64,000 nucleotides of DNA from Hungatella effluvii. GTDB lineage: Bacteria > Bacillota > Clostridia > Lachnospirales > Lachnospiraceae. The translations under genes and the position numbers were made by a program. Location of the stretch: the NCBI RefSeq assembly GCF_003201875.1, contig NZ_QJKD01000018.1, positions 49,883 through 113,882 of the forward strand. Direction: 5' to 3'. This document shows, in pieces, positions 9,897-17,445 of the stretch; within the stretch, counting starts at the first letter, position 1, and every line of letters starts with the position of its first letter. A model generated the notes under the pieces. That model saw only the letters and a list, made by a program, of their open reading frames with translations. It had not been told where the DNA came from and searched no databases.

Positions 9897-10520
9897 ATGA
9901 AAAAACTACTTTTTTGCAGAAAATGCCTCTGTGCGGCACTCAACAGGATTCCTCTGGTCGATAAATGCCTTCTTGTATTTTTCCTTGTACTGCTGACCCA
10001 GTCCGCATACAGCCTGTTTTCACACAACGGAGCCGGTTCGGAAATTGAGCATATCGATGTGATCGTGCGGACATCCTCCGCCGCCATATTCGGCTATATC
10101 TTAAGCGCCAACTTTATCCTGCAGGCCGAGGGAAAATCCAGGCAGACCAAGATCCGGCCAGAACCCCCGGATAATGGAGACGAACACTTTTCTTCACAGA
10201 GCGTCCCCTCCTACGATTCCGCAGAGGATGCAGGCCCCGGTTTTGAACCGGAAAGAGGACCGGTCGAAACCGAAGATGCCGAAAATGACGATTCAAAATC
10301 CCTCCCGGCAAAGTTTCTGACCGGCAGGCTGCAAATCCTGATTGCCACATTCATCGGATTATTCTGCCTGATTACCCTGATCCTTCTGCGCAATGTCAAC
10401 GCCCTTAACTCCGACCTGCTGTCTTCCTCATCGGTGGCAGCCACAACAGCGCAGTTCCGGGATTTCGTATCGGGTTGTGTAGGATTTTTAATCGGATGCC
10501 CCGCAGAGAAACAGAATTAA
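9897..10520 (+). CDS. hypothetical membrane protein
   Basis: Not recognised. 207 residues with four probable membrane segments: about 21-40 (CLLVFFLVLLTQSAYSLF), 57-76 (RTSSAAIFGYILSANFIL), 142-162 (LQILIATFIGLFCLITLILL) and a C-terminal hydrophobic stretch (FVSGCVGFLIGCP). Between segments two and three is a hydrophilic acidic loop of about 60 residues rich in D, E, S and P. The start is well supported (GAGGAGGAGACACC before ATG). The gene is a single unit between two divergent neighbours, closed by a strong hairpin at 10540-10573. No enzymatic motif is visible. Confidence 0.7.
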   Translation: MKKLLFCRKCLCAALNRIPLVDKCLLVFFLVLLTQSAYSLFSHNGAGSEIEHIDVIVRTSSAAIFGYILSANFILQAEGKSRQTKIRPEPPDNGDEHFSSQSVPSYDSAEDAGPGFEPERGPVETEDAENDDSKSLPAKFLTGRLQILIATFIGLFCLITLILLRNVNALNSDLLSSSSVAATTAQFRDFVSGCVGFLIGCPAEKQN

Positions 10521-10539
10521 CCAGAGTTCATAAGAAAAG

Positions 10540-10573
10540 ACGGCTGGCAGACCCATGAAAGTCTGCCAGCCGT
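10540..10573. terminator. intrinsic hairpin between convergent genes
   Basis: A perfect 13-bp stem (ACGGCTGGCAGAC and its complement) around an 8-base loop. Moderately T/A-rich flanks lie on both sides. It sits between the + membrane protein and the - GNAT gene and could serve both. Confidence 0.75.
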
Positions 10574-10617
10574 ACATTTCTTGCCGGCACTCTGCCTGCG
10601 GCTGCCGGTCCTATCCA

Positions 10618-11208
10618 TTATCTCAATTTCTTTTTCATAATGTACATCGCCTTTATACCAGCCAGGCGCATTAAAATACTCTTCTTCAGGGTCTCTGTTC
10701 TGTACCCCATCTTCTCATAGAGTGAGACAGCCGGCAGATTATCCTTCAGCACATCGAGATACAGCTCATCAAAATCCAAACCGGATTCGGCAAACGTCAA
10801 AAGCTGTCCTCCCACTCCTTTCCTCCTGTATTCCGGTGAGGTCGCTATAAAATCAACGTATCCGCTTCGGTCCCCCTTCACAGCGGGTATGCTAAGCATT
10901 TTGCCCAGCTGCCACGCAAGTATCTTCCCTTTTACCGGACCGAATACAGAGACACACGTCTCCTCATTCATCACAATGGCCCTTCTCCTGGAATCCGAGA
11001 CTGCGATCAGGCCGGCTACCCGGTCATCCTTTAAGAGCACGTAAATCAGATCCAGCTGCATACAGGGTGTAAAAAGTCTCCGCAGAAGCTCCTGTTCCTT
11101 CGTTATTCCCTTAAACATGGAGTAAAAACTGTCCACTAACAGCGCGGCTGTCTGCTGAACATGACCCGCCTCCAGCTGGTTTAAGCACCTTATCTCTGTA
11201 TTTTCCAT
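10618..11208 (-). CDS. GNAT-family N-acetyltransferase
   Basis: 196 residues with the acetyl-CoA binding motif EYRRKGVGGQLLTFAES (R-x-x-G-x-G/A pattern) after the strand YVDFIATSP, and the closing AVSLYEKMGYRTET typical of the fold. The acceptor substrate is unknown. The ATG follows the TetR stop codon by a single base, so translation is coupled to the regulator. This regulator-acetyltransferase pair resembles drug- or metabolite-modifying modules, but nothing in the sequence names the target. Confidence 0.85.
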   Translation of the reverse strand: MENTEIRCLNQLEAGHVQQTAALLVDSFYSMFKGITKEQELLRRLFTPCMQLDLIYVLLKDDRVAGLIAVSDSRRRAIVMNEETCVSVFGPVKGKILAWQLGKMLSIPAVKGDRSGYVDFIATSPEYRRKGVGGQLLTFAESGLDFDELYLDVLKDNLPAVSLYEKMGYRTETLKKSILMRLAGIKAMYIMKKKLR

Positions 11209-11209
11209 A

Positions 11210-11800
11210 CTACGCGGTCCCCTCCGTCCCTTTTAATATGCTGACGATCCATTCCGCCTGCGGAAACGGGGTCTGCGGAAATACAGCAAGCTGTTCTGCG
11301 ATTCCCTGGATGCTGCACCAGAACGTGCAGGCCAGCGCCTCAGGATTCCCTCTGCGGATCTCTCCCGCCTCCTGCCCCTTCCGGATCAGCTCCACGGTTT
11401 TGGCATAACGGGTCTCCTGGGACGCCATAATCTGCGTAATCCGTTCCGGTGTCGTGCTGCTTCTCAGCGCCTGTGCGATCAATATAAAGAATTTCGCGCC
11501 CTGCGGATTCACGCGAATCATATCCAGGATCTGATTTGTCACATTTGTAAAAAAGTTCAGCGGCGAACGCTCATCGATCTCCATCCACGCCTGGGAGGAT
11601 TCTGTCCCGATGCGGATAAGCTCCTCGTACAGGCTCTCTTTCGTCGCAAAATAATGAAACAAAAGGCCGTCGCTCATATTTACCGCCTTCGCGATATCGC
11701 TGGTCTTCGTCGCCGCATACCCCTTTTTTACAAAGAGATCCAGGCCTGCAAGTAAAATTTCTTCGCGCCTTTTCTCTTTTTGCTGGTCACGTGTATTCAT
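11210..11800 (-). CDS. TetR/AcrR-family transcriptional regulator
   Basis: Repressor with an N-terminal helix-turn-helix (residues about 8-55: REEILLAGLDLFVKKGYAAT, then TSDIAKAVNMSDGLLFHYFA) and a C-terminal helical ligand domain. The frame is open to 11821, but the ATG at 11800 is chosen because AGGAGG lies eight bases before it; the upstream ATG would include that site in coding sequence. It is first in a two-gene operon with the GNAT gene. Palindromic sequences just downstream of its own promoter indicate autoregulation. Confidence 0.9.
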   Translation of the reverse strand: MNTRDQQKEKRREEILLAGLDLFVKKGYAATKTSDIAKAVNMSDGLLFHYFATKESLYEELIRIGTESSQAWMEIDERSPLNFFTNVTNQILDMIRVNPQGAKFFILIAQALRSSTTPERITQIMASQETRYAKTVELIRKGQEAGEIRRGNPEALACTFWCSIQGIAEQLAVFPQTPFPQAEWIVSILKGTEGTA

Positions 11801-11853
11801 AAACGGGATCCTCCTGTTCACTCATTAAGTTTCCAATCATTAAGTTTCTATTC

Positions 11854-11901
11854 ATTGAGTGTTCACTTAATCAGTTTAATAGAAATCATACCGAATGTCA
11901 A
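11854..11901 (-). promoter_or_regulatory. promoter and operator of the tetR-GNAT operon
   Basis: On the - strand, TTGACA (11896-11901), a 17-base spacer and TAAACT (11873-11878). Just downstream is the pseudo-palindrome ATTGAGTGTTCACTTAAT (11854-11871), and further CTTAATGA/TGAGTGAACA copies lie between it and the gene. This is the layout of an autoregulated TetR operator. Confidence 0.65.
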
Positions 11902-11941
11902 GGAAAATCACCGTTTTTGCATTCATGGCTTTCACATACAG

Positions 11942-12832
11942 TTAAATCGTCTCTGTTTTTTCACTTACAGAGTATTCCATCTGGTAAAATGCCAGGCTGA
12001 ACACCAATATGACGCACAGGACGGCAAACATCACGGAGGCAGTCGCCTCTTTCAGCAAATATCCGCACAGGACCGGTGATATGGACAGTCCCAGAACGAT
12101 CATATTCTGTGCGCCTAGGTATACACCTCTCTGCTCTTTTGGAGTAATCTTTATAATAAATAAGTACTCCGCCGGTACAATGGCCACTTCGCCAAAGGAT
12201 AGCAACACGATCGCCGCAGTAAGCCACAGCAGGTCCGACCGAAAGATTAAAATTATCAGGCCTGCCATCATGGACCCGACAGCGAACCTCACCCATCTCA
12301 TGATTGTTTTCTTCCTGATAACTGCGCTCACAAAGTACTGCAGCCCCATCACAATTGCAGCATTCAGCGCCGAAATATAGGCCACTCTTTGATACGCCTC
12401 ATCATAGGGCAATACGGAAGAAAAGAACAATGACATAAATGTAACCAGTGCAAACCAGGCATTGGTAACAATCGCCAGAGATGAGGACGCAATATTAGTC
12501 ACCATCAATACGCCAAGAATAAGGAATCCATTTGACATTCCCGGAAAGATTAAGTAACTGACTGCCATCACAGAAAGTGACAACGCAAAAATCTTTTTCT
12601 TATCACGGCGGTCTATGAGAAATCCGCAAAAAATGCTCATAATCGTCCCCGATAAACTGCCCAGTCCGATCAGATATCCACTGTTCTCTACGCTGATTCC
12701 GAGACGTTTTCCCAGATACATGGGCAAATAGGGCGTCAGCGCCCAGTAAACCACTGCTTTAAAAAATGCACACAAAATAATTACACAGACTGCCTTTGGA
12801 AATTTCTGCAGTATTCTTCCAGTTACTTTCAT
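11942..12832 (-). CDS. MFS transporter with an internal deletion (efflux-type, shortened)
   Basis: About 296 residues from ATG 12832, against roughly 400 for intact drug/proton MFS proteins. Segments 1-4 are present, with loop motif GFLIDRRDKKKIFA. The TM4 sequence SSSLAIVTNAWFA then runs directly into LVTFMSLFFSSVLPYD, which reads like TM7. The normal conserved TM4-TM7 stretch (about 90-100 residues) is missing in frame; TM8-TM12 follow normally to the C-terminus (EKTETI). It is therefore probably non-functional or an eight-to-nine-segment protein. The frame is open to 12898, but only 12832 has a ribosome site (GGAAAGAGGGAAA). It is preceded by a leader ORF and terminator at 12911-13032. Confidence 0.75.
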   Translation of the reverse strand: MKVTGRILQKFPKAVCVIILCAFFKAVVYWALTPYLPMYLGKRLGISVENSGYLIGLGSLSGTIMSIFCGFLIDRRDKKKIFALSLSVMAVSYLIFPGMSNGFLILGVLMVTNIASSSLAIVTNAWFALVTFMSLFFSSVLPYDEAYQRVAYISALNAAIVMGLQYFVSAVIRKKTIMRWVRFAVGSMMAGLIILIFRSDLLWLTAAIVLLSFGEVAIVPAEYLFIIKITPKEQRGVYLGAQNMIVLGLSISPVLCGYLLKEATASVMFAVLCVILVFSLAFYQMEYSVSEKTETI

Positions 12833-12910
12833 TTTCCCTCTTTCCTGCAGCCTTTCCGTGTATTCTGAATAACAGTGAAACCCATCATTCAGCGCCATGT
12901 TTTTAGCATT

Positions 12911-12943
12911 AAAAAAAGTGCTTTTAACAAATCAAAAGCACCC
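12911..12943 (-). terminator. intrinsic terminator (attenuator) in the MFS leader
   Basis: On the - strand, GTGCTTTT pairs perfectly with AAAAGCAC (12934-12941 with 12918-12925) around an 8-base loop. G-U pairs can extend the stem, and seven consecutive T's follow (12911-12917). It lies between the leader ORF and the MFS coding region, where transcription should continue, so it is likely conditional. Confidence 0.75.
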
Positions 12944-12966
12944 ACTGATCGACTATAAGAGAAAGG

Positions 12967-13032
12967 CTACAGAAAACTCCCGATCGTAAACAGCATGACT
13001 TTTTGATTTATCAATAATCTCTTATTCGTCAT
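12967..13032 (-). CDS. 21-residue leader peptide upstream of MFS gene
   Basis: Short ORF starting MTNKRLLINQ and ending FTIGSFL, stop TAG. It has a good ribosome site (AGGAAGGGTGGTGA ending a few bases before ATG) and is followed 25 bases later by the terminator at 12911-12943. Codons for INQK contain AAATCAAAA, the exact complement of TTTTGATTT in the terminator's first arm and loop. Pairing between them would block the terminator. This is the architecture of ribosome-mediated attenuation seen for antibiotic-inducible resistance genes. The role is inferred; the peptide itself was not recognised. Confidence 0.65.
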   Translation of the reverse strand: MTNKRLLINQKVMLFTIGSFL

Positions 13033-13098
13033 GATATTCACCACCCTTCCTGATTTTTTTAAGTATTCCATAAAAGACCACTGCTCGTAAAGCAATTC

Positions 13099-13863
13099 TT
13101 ATTCGCCGCAAACGATTAATTTTGTAATCCCGTTCCGATCCATGTATACTTCCTGGTCTCCGCCCAGCATACCTTTGGAATAAAACAAAACCATCCACAT
13201 CTCACCCGGGATATCATCATAAACCTCTGTGTCTGTATACAAAATCGTGCATTCCTGTTTCGCCCGGTTTACAACGGATTCCTTATCAACCACTTTCACT
13301 GGATCCGTATTTCTGAAATCACTGCGCTGGATCCCTCCCGATTCCTCCCTGTATCTCAGAAGAACCTCCTCATAGGAAAAATAGCCTTTTCCAGCCGCCC
13401 TCTGCGTGTCACAGACAAAACGAAGACAGTCTGGGACACCAGTTTTATCGATCATTTCCAGGGCCTCAATCCGATTGAGCCGGTCTGCAATGATACAGGG
13501 ATATGGTTTCTTCATCCACGGAAGCGCCGATGCTTTCGGCTGAAAGACTTTTCTGATCTCCGTCAGTCCCTCCACCTTTTTATCCGGCAGACGAACCAGC
13601 AGCACTTTGCCGGTCAGATTGTCTGCGGGGTTCGGTTTCTTTCCTAAGAAGGCAAACATCTCCGCCTCACTGAGCGTATATTCATACGGTTCTTCCTGAT
13701 CGGTCAATCCTTCCCACTCATCCATTTCCATCTCCGTTCCCTCATTTTTCAACGCCAGATCCCCCCTCGTTCTGTCATCTCCCGTTATTTTCATCAGGTC
13801 AGGTACTGATAATCCGAATAATCCACGATCCCCTTTATCGTTTTCAGAGAACCTTCCACTCAT
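13099..13863 (-). CDS. hypothetical protein
   Basis: Not recognised. About 254 residues, soluble, with no signal peptide. The C-terminal half looks like a compact domain: DTQRAAGKGYFSYEEVLLRY, then NRAKQECTILYTDTEVYDD and a final sheet ending EMWMVLFYSKGMLGGDQEVY, ITKLIVCGE. That tail resembles short proteins found among polymorphic-toxin immunity families, an impression rather than an assignment. The frame is open to 13881. The ATG at 13863 is preferred because it overlaps the upstream ORF's stop in an ATGA arrangement, implying translational coupling. It is last in a co-directional set from 15590. Confidence 0.6.
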   Translation of the reverse strand: MSGRFSENDKGDRGLFGLSVPDLMKITGDDRTRGDLALKNEGTEMEMDEWEGLTDQEEPYEYTLSEAEMFAFLGKKPNPADNLTGKVLLVRLPDKKVEGLTEIRKVFQPKASALPWMKKPYPCIIADRLNRIEALEMIDKTGVPDCLRFVCDTQRAAGKGYFSYEEVLLRYREESGGIQRSDFRNTDPVKVVDKESVVNRAKQECTILYTDTEVYDDIPGEMWMVLFYSKGMLGGDQEVYMDRNGITKLIVCGE

Positions 13864-14122
13864 TCCTTTACCATCAGGCACTCCGGTGCAGGAAGCTGAA
13901 GTCCCTGACCAGCAAAAATCCCATGGATGCAGGAAGTCTCAAATCCTCTTGGGTTATAGTTTTGGGGATTGCCCTTCATACTTGCCTTCCAGATGAAATC
14001 CTGAAAACATGGCTCACCGTATTCCCTGACTCTGCATTTTCTGATTCCGTAAAAACCTGTTCCACCAAATCCAGTGATTTTGTCAGGTATTTCTTGTCCA
14101 TACATTTTATTTTCCAGCTCAT
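13860..14122 (-). pseudogene. probable frameshifted small gene
   Basis: Two overlapping frames appear to be halves of one gene. The first starts at ATG 14122 behind a strong GGAGG site and encodes 48 residues (MSWKIKCMDKKYLTKSLDLV..., stop at 13976). Its pattern YLxKSLDLVxxVFxExE resembles the N-terminus of a clostridial GNAT family. The second frame is open from 14105 to 13860 and continues with EYGEPCFQDFIWK and ends PAPECLMVKE; its own candidate ATG has no good ribosome site. A single-base shift near 14020 would join them. It could instead be two small real genes; the sequence is too short to decide. Confidence 0.4.
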
Positions 14123-14152
14123 GAAACCTCCATTTTTTTTAAATCTCCTTCG

Positions 14153-14917
14153 TCAGAAGTCAGGATCATCTGCTACGAGTCTGCATTGATGGCAGACAAA
14201 ATCATACCGTATCTTACTGGATATCGCATGCTTCTGATTAACCCACGGTTCTCCACACTTTGGGCAGACCGGTTTATTCTTTTTGTAATAAGTAAACAGT
14301 AAATAGTAAAATGGCTTTCCCGTCTTTTCTTCCATGATACTGCAGTATTGAAGCGCTTCCTTCGATAAAAGGCTGTTCGGGTCGTGCATCATTTTATAAC
14401 CATGCCGCTCTCCGATTCCTTCATAAAATTGCCGGTCGCAGGCCCGGTAAGCTTTTTGCCAGCCTAACAGGTCGAAATACTCCGTGCCGTCATAGGTTTT
14501 CGGAAATTTGTAGAGCGGTACCGGGCATTTACAATCACCGCAAATAATCGGAGATGCAGCCCACAGGCACTCCGAAAACAGGATATAATGGCTGGGAGCT
14601 TCACACGTACAGCTGTCCTCCACATCGTAATTTTCTCCGATATAGAGCAGTTCCGGCGGCTTTGCAGAGTCTTTGCATACATCCTCAAAAAACTCCCGGG
14701 TATACCGGTTGCCATACTTTTCACTCAGGGAATCCCGTTCCGGCGCTACGATTCTGCAGGCAAAATATTCTGCGCATTTGACTGTATTTTGAAATTCTGA
14801 CAGAATCTGGCCATTCTTATACAGACAGGATATAAACCACTGCATATTGTCAATAAACACATCGAGTTCCTCCGGTTCGAATGACCGGGGATAAAAACGG
14901 TATTCATATGTATACAT
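14153..14917 (-). CDS. DUF2310-like zinc-ribbon protein
   Basis: 254 residues. The C-terminus holds a clear zinc ribbon, CPKCGEPW (about 229-236) and CHQCRLVADDP (about 243-253), and a second cysteine set lies mid-protein (CGDCKCPVPLY). The N-terminal and middle sequence pattern (MYTYEYRFYPRSFEPEELD; YDGTEYFDLLGWQKAYRACD; YYLLFTYYKKN) agrees with what I recall of the DUF2310 family, described as possibly nucleic-acid binding. Function unknown. GGAGG lies seven bases before the start. It sits between the ACT-domain gene and the broken ORF in a same-strand cluster. Confidence 0.65.
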   Translation of the reverse strand: MYTYEYRFYPRSFEPEELDVFIDNMQWFISCLYKNGQILSEFQNTVKCAEYFACRIVAPERDSLSEKYGNRYTREFFEDVCKDSAKPPELLYIGENYDVEDSCTCEAPSHYILFSECLWAASPIICGDCKCPVPLYKFPKTYDGTEYFDLLGWQKAYRACDRQFYEGIGERHGYKMMHDPNSLLSKEALQYCSIMEEKTGKPFYYLLFTYYKKNKPVCPKCGEPWVNQKHAISSKIRYDFVCHQCRLVADDPDF

Positions 14918-14945
14918 GGGGATACCTCCATACTCTGTTCTTTCA

Positions 14946-15311
14946 TCAGATAAACCGGCAGCCGTTTTCTGTCAGCGCGTTCGATACCTCCTGGAATTTT
15001 TCCTCTTTAACCAGTAAATAATCTGTATCATACGTCGCAATCACAAGAACGCCAGTTTTCTGATCCGCTATAATTTTCGTCAGAAACGCGATCATTCCGT
15101 ACTTTTCAAAAGCCGCGTCTTCCGCAATCCGAAAACATTTCCATCCATTTTCCACAATTGTCACGTTTTGCGGCACCGCACTGGTCCGGCAGATTAAAGA
15201 TAACTCACTGTCCGTACTCGCCGTAAAGGTGTATTCCTGTCTCAGTATCTCTCCGCTGATATCCTCGACCTTGCAGATCGAAAATTCATAAGGAATCATC
15301 TGTAAAACCAT
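14946..15311 (-). CDS. ACT domain-containing protein
   Basis: About 121 residues made of two ACT-like halves. The C-terminal half has the diagnostic YDTDYLLVKEEKFQEVSNAL stretch preceded by IAFLTKIIADQKTGVLVIAT, typical of the stand-alone ACT proteins related to the CASTOR amino-acid sensors. The N-terminal part has MIPYEFSICKVED and TDSELSLICRTSAVP. It probably binds an amino acid as a small sensor; no partner is evident. The start at 15311 is chosen over the open frame to 15338 because TGGAGG lies eight bases upstream. Confidence 0.75.
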   Translation of the reverse strand: MVLQMIPYEFSICKVEDISGEILRQEYTFTASTDSELSLICRTSAVPQNVTIVENGWKCFRIAEDAAFEKYGMIAFLTKIIADQKTGVLVIATYDTDYLLVKEEKFQEVSNALTENGCRFI

Positions 15312-15350
15312 TGTGATAGACCTCCATCTTATATTCAAATTTTCTCATGT

Positions 15351-15590
15351 TCAAAACACGTTTCTGCTCTGCAGAAGTTCCTTCAGAACCACCATCTCAC
15401 CGGCCGTCACCGTCACGCCTTTTCCATACGCTGTATGGTCCTCGTTCCACGTTCTGATATCGTAGACGGGTTCCCGATCATCCCAGCTGATATAATTCAG
15501 TTCTTTTGTCCAGCCGTTATTAGGCATAGAGATGGGACCAATCTGCTTATAAATGTCAAACTTTTTCAATCCATTTTCCTCCTTTGCCAT
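15351..15590 (-). CDS. YdbC-family PC4-like single-strand DNA-binding protein
   Basis: 79 residues matching the YdbC/PC4 family: NGWTKELNYISWDDREPVYD followed by IRTWNEDHTAYGKGVTVT. In Lactococcus, YdbC binds single-stranded DNA as a dimer with the fold of the eukaryotic coactivator PC4. Here it is first in a same-strand cluster (YdbC, ACT, DUF2310-like, broken ORF, hypothetical). GGAGGGAGG precedes the ATG by about ten bases. The cellular role in Clostridia is not established. Confidence 0.8.
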   Translation of the reverse strand: MAKEENGLKKFDIYKQIGPISMPNNGWTKELNYISWDDREPVYDIRTWNEDHTAYGKGVTVTAGEMVVLKELLQSRNVF

Positions 15591-15966
15591 TATCGCAGTG
15601 CCTCCCTCCGTTTATACCGTAAGTACTTCGTATCGGTCTCCCTCATACAGTCAACAATCCTGACGGCCACCACGTACCCCCGCAAATGTTGAACCGCACC
15701 ATTTTAGCATACTGCGTGATGCTTCAAACTTTTATTACGTTAAGTATATCACAAGCGAGACCATTTTGTGCAAGTTAATTTACTGCTTTATCAGAGAAGG
15801 CACTGCCAGACAATTTCATTGGGTTCACAGAAAATCTGCAAACAGGCAATGAAGACTGGACAAAAATCGGTTATAGATTCCTGGCCCATCTGCATTGCCT
15901 GCTTAAGTATTGATAATGTCTCTTTCTATGTCAATAAAACGAATAGAGTTACTGAATATGCGCCTC
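15591..15966. other. 376-base intergenic region
   Basis: No convincing gene. The right-hand part lies downstream of the GH29 stop and holds an inverted repeat, CAGGCAATG (15843-15851) with CATTGCCTG (15893-15901), which may help end the long glycan operon. The left part is the ydbC promoter region; a possible - strand -10 (TAAAAT) with a weak -35 (TTTGAA, 16-base spacer) is the best candidate seen. Confidence 0.4.
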
Positions 15967-17445
15967 TCAATACACCCCCAAAAACCGAATCACCGGAGCG
16001 ACCCGGCTCTCCAGAATCTCCACCCGAATTTCATTCGTTGTCACAGGCTCAAACACCGCGTTCTTCCGCCAGCCAACCGTCTTCCCCTCGCAGAGCACCT
16101 GACGCTCTTCGCCGCAGCCGCTGGTTATCCGGTATTTTTCAATTCTCTGGCTGAACCGGATGTCCTCCCTGATCACCACCATAGATACTTTAACCGGCTT
16201 CTCCCAGGTCAGACGGATCTCACAGCTTCGGATACCATCGGGAGTCTTATAACTTCCCTCTGCATCTGTCCGAAGATTTGCCGCGTCGTGACCTGGCTCA
16301 GACCCGGTGGCAGTCATCTCCGCTTCCTCCACCAGATTATGGGCTTCGCGCCGTCTTAAATACGCCCCCAGTTCTCTCAGCCTCTCGGCGTCGCGATCAT
16401 GGATCAGCCCCTCTTTCGTCGGCGGGACGTTCAGCAGCATCGTGCTGTTACCGCCCACGGAGCGGTCGTAGATGGATACCAGATTCTCCAGGCTCCTGAC
16501 CCGATCGTCCTCGGACTCATGATAGAACCAGCCCGGTCTTATGGAGAAATTCACCTCGGTGGGATACCAGACCAGATCGTTTTCTCCCTCCAACACCATT
16601 CGACTTCCAAGATCCTGGTCACTGCTTGAAAGGGTTCTCTGTCGAAACTCCGTCTCATCACTCTGCTGGCTGTTTTCCCTGATTTTTTCCGTGTCCCGGA
16701 GACGTCTGGGCACCACGCTCCACTCCTGCTCCCTGGTATCTCCGGCTTCATTGCCGCACCAGCGGACATCGGGGCCGCAGACGGAGATACAGGCTTCCGG
16801 CTGCAGACGTCTGATTACCTCATAGTACCGCTCCCAGTCGTAGCTCTGCACGTTTCCATCAGGCCCCTCGCCACAGGCGCCGTCAAACCAGACACAGAAT
16901 ATATCCCCGTATCCTGTCAGCAGCTCCGTCAGCTGTCCCACAAAGAAATCGTCGTACTGCGTTCCTTTTCCATAGCATGGTTCGTGACGGTCCCAGGGCG
17001 ATAAATAGATGCCAAACTTTAAATTGTATTTCCGAAGGGCCTCCGATACCTCCCGCACCACGTCGCCGTTTCCGCCCCGAAAGGGACTGGCGGCTACCGT
17101 ATGAGCCGTATACCGGCTAGGCCAGAGACAGAAGCCATCGTGGTGCTTGCAGGTGAGAATCGCGCCTCTCATACCGGAAGCCGCCAGAGTCTCCGCCCAC
17201 TGCTCCGCATCAAAATGCTCCGGACAAAAAACAGAGGGGGATTCTGTGCCATCCCCCCACTCCCTGTCCGTAAAAGTATTTACGGTAAAATGGAGAAAAC
17301 CGTAAAATTCCAGCTTCTGGTGACGCATCTGCCGCTCGGAAGGCACCACCCGGACCAGCTTTTTTTCCTGATCACTGATTACCAATATCGTTCCCAATCC
17401 TTTCTCATCCTCATAAGGGCTTCCATATAGAAGTAGTCCCCCCAC
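15967..17445 (-). CDS. alpha-L-fucosidase, GH29
   Basis: Retaining glycosidase releasing terminal L-fucose. GH29 signatures are LEFYGFLHFTVNTFTDREWG near the N-terminus, LTCKHHDGFCLWPS, and FCVWFDGACGEG containing the expected catalytic aspartate (around residue 188 of the open frame). A C-terminal beta domain follows. No signal peptide, so it acts on imported oligosaccharides. The coordinates give the full open frame, whose first codon is a GTG without a ribosome site inside the GH88 gene. The true start is more likely a TTG at 17397 or 17385, next to the GH88 stop. Last gene of the long operon; the released fucose would feed the fucI pathway 13 kb away. Confidence 0.88.
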   Translation of the reverse strand: MGGLLLYGSPYEDEKGLGTILVISDQEKKLVRVVPSERQMRHQKLEFYGFLHFTVNTFTDREWGDGTESPSVFCPEHFDAEQWAETLAASGMRGAILTCKHHDGFCLWPSRYTAHTVAASPFRGGNGDVVREVSEALRKYNLKFGIYLSPWDRHEPCYGKGTQYDDFFVGQLTELLTGYGDIFCVWFDGACGEGPDGNVQSYDWERYYEVIRRLQPEACISVCGPDVRWCGNEAGDTREQEWSVVPRRLRDTEKIRENSQQSDETEFRQRTLSSSDQDLGSRMVLEGENDLVWYPTEVNFSIRPGWFYHESEDDRVRSLENLVSIYDRSVGGNSTMLLNVPPTKEGLIHDRDAERLRELGAYLRRREAHNLVEEAEMTATGSEPGHDAANLRTDAEGSYKTPDGIRSCEIRLTWEKPVKVSMVVIREDIRFSQRIEKYRITSGCGEERQVLCEGKTVGWRKNAVFEPVTTNEIRVEILESRVAPVIRFLGVY

